Shown here: piece after piece, positions 26,001-29,287 of the stretch
Numbering within the stretch: the stretch's first letter is position 1
How the letters are laid out: each line of letters begins with the position of its first letter
DNA from: DASWIG01 sp965371445
GTDB lineage: Bacteria > Acidobacteriota > Thermoanaerobaculia > Multivoradales > J023
DNA: 29,287 bases
Assembly (NCBI GenBank): GCA_965371445.1
Contig: CBDUYN010000133.1
Location: 1-29,287 of the forward strand
Reading direction: 5' to 3'
Notes under the pieces: model-generated
Told to the model about the DNA's origin: nothing
What the model saw: only the letters and a program-made list of their open reading frames with translations
Databases searched by the model: none
Position numbers and translations under genes: made by a program

Positions 26001-29000
26001 CTGGAGCCAGCACATGCGAGGTCCCAACGGCGAGATCACCTCGAACAGCTTCTTCGCCCTGGCCGACGCCAACGGACAGATCGTGCGCAACGGGGTCCGC
26101 CTGCTGGACACGCCGACTCTCGGTGGCTTGAACAGCGATCTCGACTGGACGTTGGAGTGGGACGGCGGAAGCTGGGGCTACTTCAGCGCCGACTACTTCA
26201 ATCCCCCGTCGTCGAACGTCGGCTACTGGCGTTTCAGCGAGGAGGGCGAGCTCCTGACCGGACCCGTACAGATCAGCTCGACCGCCGGCCAGGAGGGGGA
26301 CGCCACCGCTGCCTGGAGCGGCAGCGAGTACGGCGTGGCCTGGCAGCACTACTTCGGCGACACCACCGAGGTCCTCTTCCAGCGCATGCTCGGCGACGGC
26401 ACGCTGGTCGGAGGCCCGGTGACGGTCTGGCAGAGCGCGCCCGGTGAGTGGGCTCAGTACACCAGCGTCGAGTGGAACGGCGCCGGCTGGGCGGTGGCCT
26501 GGACCGTGGCCGAGGCCGACGGTAACTGGAGGATCTACCTGCGTCTGCTAGACGCAGCGGGCGCGCCTTCCAGTCCGGTCAAGCGGCTGAGTCACGACTA
26601 CGATCCCGACTTTCCCGGCGAGGAGCGTTGGATCTCCGAGGAGGACCCCGAGCTCCTCGCCCTGCCGGGCGGCGGTTACCTCTGCTACACGCTGAGCTAC
26701 AGCTATCACAGCGGCGAGTACGAGATCGCCCGCTACGAGGCCGACGTCAACGGCGACCGCCTGGGCGACCGGACCTTCGTGAGCGATGAGGACGGCGCCA
26801 TCTCGGCCTGGCCGCGGGTGGCCACCGACGGCACCGACCAGCTCGTGGTCTGGAACGAGCACCGCCAGGGGAGCCAGGAGACCGCCGGCGCTCTGGTGGC
26901 TGCCGACGGCTCGGTGCTTTCCGGGCCCAACGACCTGAGCTGCTGTCACAGTCCTGGCGACGGCTACTGGTTTCAGTCGATCGGCAACTGGCGGGTCGTG
27001 CCTTACCTGGGCGGCTTCCTGAACCTGTGGACCGACGCCGCGGCCGGACCCTGGCAGATCTACGGTCAGATCTTCGACAGCGCCGGCAATGCGGCGACGA
27101 GCTCGTTCCTGCTCTCGGGCCGCGACGTCCGCGGGCTCCCGGCGGCCGAGGCCCTGGGCGACACCTTCGCGGTGGCTTGGAAGGATTCCAGCAACGCCGT
27201 GATCTTCGACCGCCACCAGGAAGGCGTCGGCTCCCTCCTGGGCGAGGTCGAGGTGGCCTACGACACCGGCGGCCGCAGCGGCGCCGCCCTGGCCTGGAGC
27301 GGCGAGCTCTACGGCCTGGCCTACTTCCACGGCAACGACGTGGTGCTGCAGCGCCTCGACTTGGGTGGCGGTGTCGCGGGACCGCCCACGGTGGTGGCAT
27401 CGGGTGGCCGCAACAACCTGCAGGTCCAGTGGACCGGCGCCGGCTGGGCGCTGATGTGGCGCGGCTCCGGCGGTGCGCTCTACTACGCCCTGGTGGACCT
27501 CCACGGCACCGTGACCTTGCCCGAGACCGTGGTCGTACTCAACCCGGCCGCCTCGTGGTTCCACTTCCTGTGGAACGGCGAAGCCTTCGGGCTCGTCTGG
27601 TACGAAGACCGCGGCCTCGATCCGGAGGGCAGAGAAATCTACTTCAACGTCCTGGATCTCAACGCCACGCCGACCCTGCCCGACGTCATGGTGCTGAGCT
27701 CGTACTACTCCGGTGGCTGGCCCCAGCTCTATTGGCAGGGTGACCGTTTCCACCTGGTTCGTGGCGGCGGAGCCACCGGCTCCTTGCTGGAAGACGGCAT
27801 TCACGAGGACGAGATCCTGCCCGACGGCACCCTCATCTCCAACGTCCGCCAGCTCAGCAACCGAGGGGCTCCGGGCTGGGTGGCGTGGAACGGCACGACT
27901 GCGGGGGTCCTGTGGAACCAGAATCGCGAGCTCTACTTCCAGACCACGGCCTGCCTCGACGACGCGACGCCGCCGGAATGTCCGGCTTTGAACCTGTCGA
28001 CGAGCGCCGCCGCCGTCGAGCTCGACTGGAACGGCGTCGACGATCCCGAGTCGACGATCTGGCGCTACAACCTCTACCGCGACGGCTACATGCTCGCCGA
28101 GCTCTTTCCACAGACGCAGAGCTACTCCGACGGCGGCTACCGTCAGGACAGCGTTCACACCTACGAGGTTCGCGCCATGAACGGCGCCTACCAGGAGTCG
28201 CAGAGCTGTCCGGTCGAGACCTACTCGACGACGGTGGGCGACGGCAACGGCGACGGGGTGACCGACGTGGCCGACATCTTCTACCTGATCCAGTACCTCT
28301 TCGCCGGCGGACCGCCGCCCCAGGGCGACGCCGACGCCAACGGCGACGACACCCTCGACGTGGGCGACCTCTTCTACCTGATCAACCACGTCTTCGGCGG
28401 CGGCCCGCCGCCGGTGCCGCTGGTACCGGCCGGCGCCACCGCCGACGTCCTCTCGCTGGGTTCCGTCGAGGGGGCGGCGGGGTCGACGGTCGACGTCCCA
28501 GCTTACGTACGCGACCTCACCGGCACGCCGCTCGACGAAGCAGGGGAGGGCATCCAGGGCTTTGCTTTCCGGGTCGACTTCCCGGCCTCGGCGGTGACGT
28601 CGGCGACTTTCGTCCAGGCGGGCCGTACGGCTGGCAAGACGCCGGTCTTCCCGATCGTCCAGTCGGCGGCGGATCACCTGATCGTGCTTTTGAGCTTCGC
28701 GGAGGCGAGCGATCCGCTGGTCTTCGTCCCCGACGCCGCAGCGCCGGGAGACCTCGTCGGCACGGTCCGCCTGGAGCTCGCCGCGTCTCTCGCTGTCGGA
28801 ACGAGGTTCGACTTGACGCTCGACGGCGCTTCGATGCTGATCAACGGCGACGCGACGATAGCGGAGTCGCCGGGGCGGGGGACGCTCGCGCTTGTCGACG
28901 GCTCGGTCGAGGTCGATCAGTCCTCCTGCATCTATGCGATCGATCCGACGAGCGCGAGCTATGACCTGAGTAGTGGTTCCGGCAGCGTGAGCGTGACGGC

Positions 29001-29287
29001 GGGAAGCGGATGCGGCTGGACGGCGGTGAGCAACGACGCGTGGATTACGGTGACGTCGGGGTCGAGTGGCAGCGGCGACGGAAGCGTGGGCTATTCGGTC
29101 GCGGCGAACACTGGCCCGGCGCGTACGGGGACGGTCACCATCGCGGGTCAGACGTTCACGGTCAATCAGTCCTCCGGGTGCGCGTATGCGATCGATCCGA
29201 CGAGCGCGAGCTATGACCTGAGTGGTGGTTCTGGCAGCGTGAGCGTGACGGCGGGAAGCGGATGCGGCTGGACGGCGGTGAGCAACG
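20095..29287 (+). CDS. Giant secreted multidomain protein 3, paralogue with BACON C-terminus (runs off window)
   Basis: At least 3064 aa; no stop before the window end. ATG 20095 begins MRYTKTCTLTVILLLVAA with cleavage about ANA-GA at 23/24. Its ribosome site is poor (AAGAAG at 20085-20090), unlike genes 1 and 2. Domains: 13 Asp-box positions (24-650), the second degenerate (SGADGASW); beta-helix 1 with PA14-like insert (889-1024); Ig-like (1090-1173); beta-helix 2 with PA14-like 2 (1348-1484); Ig-like (1543-1629); cohesin-like (1631-1792); Fn3 (1793-1884); W-x-G repeats (1889-2622); Fn3-like (2626-2712); dockerin (2714-2773); cohesin-like 2 (2782-2941). Here, where genes 1 and 2 have a DGFESGD tail, it continues into tandem BACON domains (2943-3026 and 3027 onward). 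It is the most divergent copy after the first propeller. Confidence 0.9.
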   Translation, partial: MRYTKTCTLTVILLLVAAAVANAGAGVWTTTYPGGGLLLDLTIDPATGRLDVAPIYRGLYASTDGAGSWTSYTDGNLGLPFGHKAVSAVVRGPDSNLHALVWSDGRQSLFRSGADGASWYRADTGTTGDLTCLGFDPTNSLVVYAGSSQGTLFKTTDGTVSWSPVGAGLPADELITIEVDPVTPTNVYVGSAASGLWKSTDGGVSFTGINNNVVLAEVGDVAVDPSNSLVVYAAVPSSNGLYKSTDGGASWTQLAPAFFFASGGTTILAIDPTNTQILYAASYGEVWKSIDGGTNWTSVPLTPSVQVGAVHLDPATPSTVYAATHGDGVFKSTDSGATWSEANNGLRARLFPHSYAHSLHFDASTPGLVYSGAQVGGWRSTDSGATWSRMNAPWPTLIMETRASEPETVWAKFNDVWKSTDNGVTWADASGGFLCCFNNGDMVLHPTDPLTVYVAGSGSQSIADGIYKTIDGGVTWNLVTNGLANTLVHTLAIDPANGDVVYAGVPEYAAPGDGIYKTTDGGANWVQLGGGLSSPMNPNQIVVHPADSNLVYVGSSGVYRSTDGGANWTFLFGENVNAVAVDPGDTNRVYVGTWYTGGFYRSLDGGVTWAVVTTGLPQKPGIHSIALDPANSDRVLIGTDAGVWEYTFQGTVTLTVTSGADSGAGSLRDAITQANQDGVPNVITFAPWMAGGGFGPAPQSDLPALTEGSTTIDGDLDDDCVPDIELSGWQAPGQGLRVYSSNNVIKGLAINSFPSDGIHIAPWGSPADNNLVVCNYVGTDLSGMWAAGNAGSGLHILGSFNQIGTAGQPNVISANGNGISFNAATGNVVEGNFIGTTAGGSGPLGNVTQGIAISGYSGPAMDQQIGPDNVIAWNGNEAVYVTDGFDDRYPDFSGLTADATGQFPLIDFAGSPDGCGAFTSADSQTPVDGDGAPFLGHFGARFTGTLSVDTAGGYTFDLEVDDGDGGRILVDGSVVVDGSVCCGPFSGNTSLAAGDHSIEVDYRHDYWSARLVVGISGPGTATLSSGGQGGLWGELFQLRIPAEGNTVTRNSIFDNQLKGITLESGCGSTTNDPGDLDKGANTLLNSPELTGSSDDGGGLYTVSGTAEPDATVELFAAAPDATGAGQGKVFLASGVATLGVFSIQVNLPGGFFAVTATATDTSGNTSEFSSNLGLRTHTLAVRNTLDSGPGSLRDAIEQANSDATTTEISIDPGLAGQTIHLFQPLPSLTEDGTTLDADLGGDCVPDLELDGSLAGWGDGFQVQSDNNLIRGFVINRYPHTGIYIDQGTQNNVVECNYVGTDMSGTAPAPNNAVGMLVYGLDHTIGPGNVIAYNREHGVSVDDWQPESYPDFEGLVPDSTGVFPVIDFQDDCTAFSSIDGITPLDGSGAPFAESFGARFTGTLNLDQSGDYYLELQNTDDRARLLLDGALVLECDWCDPSTTMYLDAGDHSIEIDYLEGCGNASLRLWIDGPGNATLTSGDDQPGLDGEFFHVRIPSERNTVTQNSIFDNEALGIGFNCNHCALPNDPGDVDVGPNTMLNFPELNSFTDLGGGSFILSGTAPPDSIVEVFGAVPDPTGHGEGKEYLGSTVADPGGNFSTAVVLPAEFEAFTATATDAVGNTSEFSLNLAVKSPDEVNLGVGEGFQGDTIEVPVYVRDLAATPLGIDRPAGEKIQGFTFQVRFEPASSVQAASAYHSGTTTGLSPLFDTFVTTADTITYIVSFDEVTNLVPLTLDGPGAGDEVARLVLTIDPAAPPSPISLTVLNGTTLLNQAGTSSETEGAFLAFGHGSVNVRSRAATAVDATALSSSEIRLRWNDPQADETGLRVERSDDGGGSWSTVATLGGDDTEHVDGGRLPATLFYYRVVMFNGGADAPPSNLAWAETFPASAAKTCVTQVSDDHTWARFPSPAYNGTLWATAYQERVSSTNDEIFFQFLDSWGNPAGSTVRITDNDMMSQLPSLRWNGSNFAMIWSQHMRGPNGEITSNSFFALADANGQIVRNGVRLLDTPTLGGLNSDLDWTLEWDGGSWGYFSADYFNPPSSNVGYWRFSEEGELLTGPVQISSTAGQEGDATAAWSGSEYGVAWQHYFGDTTEVLFQRMLGDGTLVGGPVTVWQSAPGEWAQYTSVEWNGAGWAVAWTVAEADGNWRIYLRLLDAAGAPSSPVKRLSHDYDPDFPGEERWISEEDPELLALPGGGYLCYTLSYSYHSGEYEIARYEADVNGDRLGDRTFVSDEDGAISAWPRVATDGTDQLVVWNEHRQGSQETAGALVAADGSVLSGPNDLSCCHSPGDGYWFQSIGNWRVVPYLGGFLNLWTDAAAGPWQIYGQIFDSAGNAATSSFLLSGRDVRGLPAAEALGDTFAVAWKDSSNAVIFDRHQEGVGSLLGEVEVAYDTGGRSGAALAWSGELYGLAYFHGNDVVLQRLDLGGGVAGPPTVVASGGRNNLQVQWTGAGWALMWRGSGGALYYALVDLHGTVTLPETVVVLNPAASWFHFLWNGEAFGLVWYEDRGLDPEGREIYFNVLDLNATPTLPDVMVLSSYYSGGWPQLYWQGDRFHLVRGGGATGSLLEDGIHEDEILPDGTLISNVRQLSNRGAPGWVAWNGTTAGVLWNQNRELYFQTTACLDDATPPECPALNLSTSAAAVELDWNGVDDPESTIWRYNLYRDGYMLAELFPQTQSYSDGGYRQDSVHTYEVRAMNGAYQESQSCPVETYSTTVGDGNGDGVTDVADIFYLIQYLFAGGPPPQGDADANGDDTLDVGDLFYLINHVFGGGPPPVPLVPAGATADVLSLGSVEGAAGSTVDVPAYVRDLTGTPLDEAGEGIQGFAFRVDFPASAVTSATFVQAGRTAGKTPVFPIVQSAADHLIVLLSFAEASDPLVFVPDAAAPGDLVGTVRLELAASLAVGTRFDLTLDGASMLINGDATIAESPGRGTLALVDGSVEVDQSSCIYAIDPTSASYDLSSGSGSVSVTAGSGCGWTAVSNDAWITVTSGSSGSGDGSVGYSVAANTGPARTGTVTIAGQTFTVNQSSGCAYAIDPTSASYDLSGGSGSVSVTAGSGCGWTAVSN
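28234..28413 (+). other. Dockerin-like Ca-binding pair in giant protein 3
   Basis: Loop 1 is DGNGDGVTDVAD, and loop 2 is DANGDDTLDVGD with the G-to-D change at loop position 6 shared with protein 2. Helices FYLIQYLF and FYLINHVF follow. Confidence 0.7.
28927..29287 (+). repeat. Tandem 252-bp BACON-domain repeats (second copy truncated by window end)
   Basis: Copy 1 starts at the Cys codon 28927 and copy 2 at 29179, a period of 252 bp (84 aa). Over the 109 nt visible in both, only 5 positions differ. The protein pattern is C-x-Y-x-I-DPTSASYDLSxGSGSVSV, then GCGWTAVSN, then WITVTSGSSGSGDGSVGYSV, RTGTVTIAG and TFTVNQSS, matching the BACON fold thought to bind carbohydrate or mucin. More copies may follow outside the window. 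Confidence 0.85.

Larger units (their letters stand above)
2227..28915 (+). repeat. Tandem triplication of ~8.9-kb gene units
   Basis: Units begin at 2227, 11159 and 20095, with periods of 8932 and 8936 bp. The same domain order is retained throughout. As an example of nucleotide similarity, 7387-7497 and 16304-16414 differ at 7 of 111 positions and all changes are synonymous. The units are too diverged for a very recent duplication, but they contain patches of high identity able to support homologous recombination. Confidence 0.85.

Noticed and set aside
2227..29287. Cellulosome gene cluster
   Set aside because: Dockerin and cohesin-like domains are present, but no glycoside hydrolase, cellulose-binding module or SLH anchor is visible, and both interaction modules lie on every chain.
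28927..29287. CRISPR-like or VNTR non-coding array
   Set aside because: The 252-bp repeats stay in frame with giant gene 3 and encode a recognisable 84-residue domain, so they are protein repeats.

Overview
The window looks like part of a high-GC Acidobacteriota genome, most plausibly class Thermoanaerobaculia. This is inferred from protein style: an ADOP-like FtsX permease tail, a secreted TPR-plus-TonB_C protein, dockerin pairs of the form GDGNGDG...DADANGD, BACON repeats and the C-terminal tail DGFESGDT. No rRNA, tRNA, CRISPR array, transposase or integrase was seen.

Layout. Positions 1-198 hold at most the tail of a gene that enters from outside. Positions 220-1002 encode a small secreted TonB_C-domain protein in visibly less GC-rich DNA, followed at 1021 by a 10-codon ORF with a perfect Shine-Dalgarno. 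Positions 1054-1990 are gene debris: pieces of a lectin/LamG-like domain, an FtsX-type permease, a frameshifted CPBP (CAAX-type) protease and, on the minus strand, an amidohydrolase C-terminal motif. Positions 1991-2226 contain no gene but carry a palindrome, three closely packed hairpins and a weak promoter candidate.

Positions 2227-29287 (92% of the window) are three consecutive co-directional giant genes, each about 8.9 kb or more: 2227-11145 (2972 aa), 11159-20038 (2959 aa) and 20095 to beyond the window end (at least 3064 aa). They are paralogues with one shared architecture: Sec signal peptide; Asp-box (BNR/Vps10-like) beta-propeller; two beta-helix units, each interrupted by a PA14-like module and followed by an Ig-like domain; cohesin-like domain; Fn3; a second region of about 14 W-x-G propeller-type repeats; a second Fn3-like domain; type I dockerin-like Ca-binding pair; second cohesin-like domain; C-terminal tail. 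Genes 1 and 2 end in the same short tail (FxDGFESGDTxxWS), while in gene 3 that tail is replaced by tandem BACON domains that run off the window.

Working model (inference): the cluster encodes exported adhesive or scaffolding proteins that could assemble with one another through cohesin-dockerin contacts and bind glycans through PA14, BACON and propeller modules. The three copies differ in ways that suggest diversification: gene 2 is a mosaic that resembles gene 3 in the first propeller and gene 1 afterwards, vicinal Cys-Cys pairs present in genes 1 and 3 are missing from gene 2 at two or more positions, and the C-terminal module has been swapped. No enzyme active site was recognised in any of the three.
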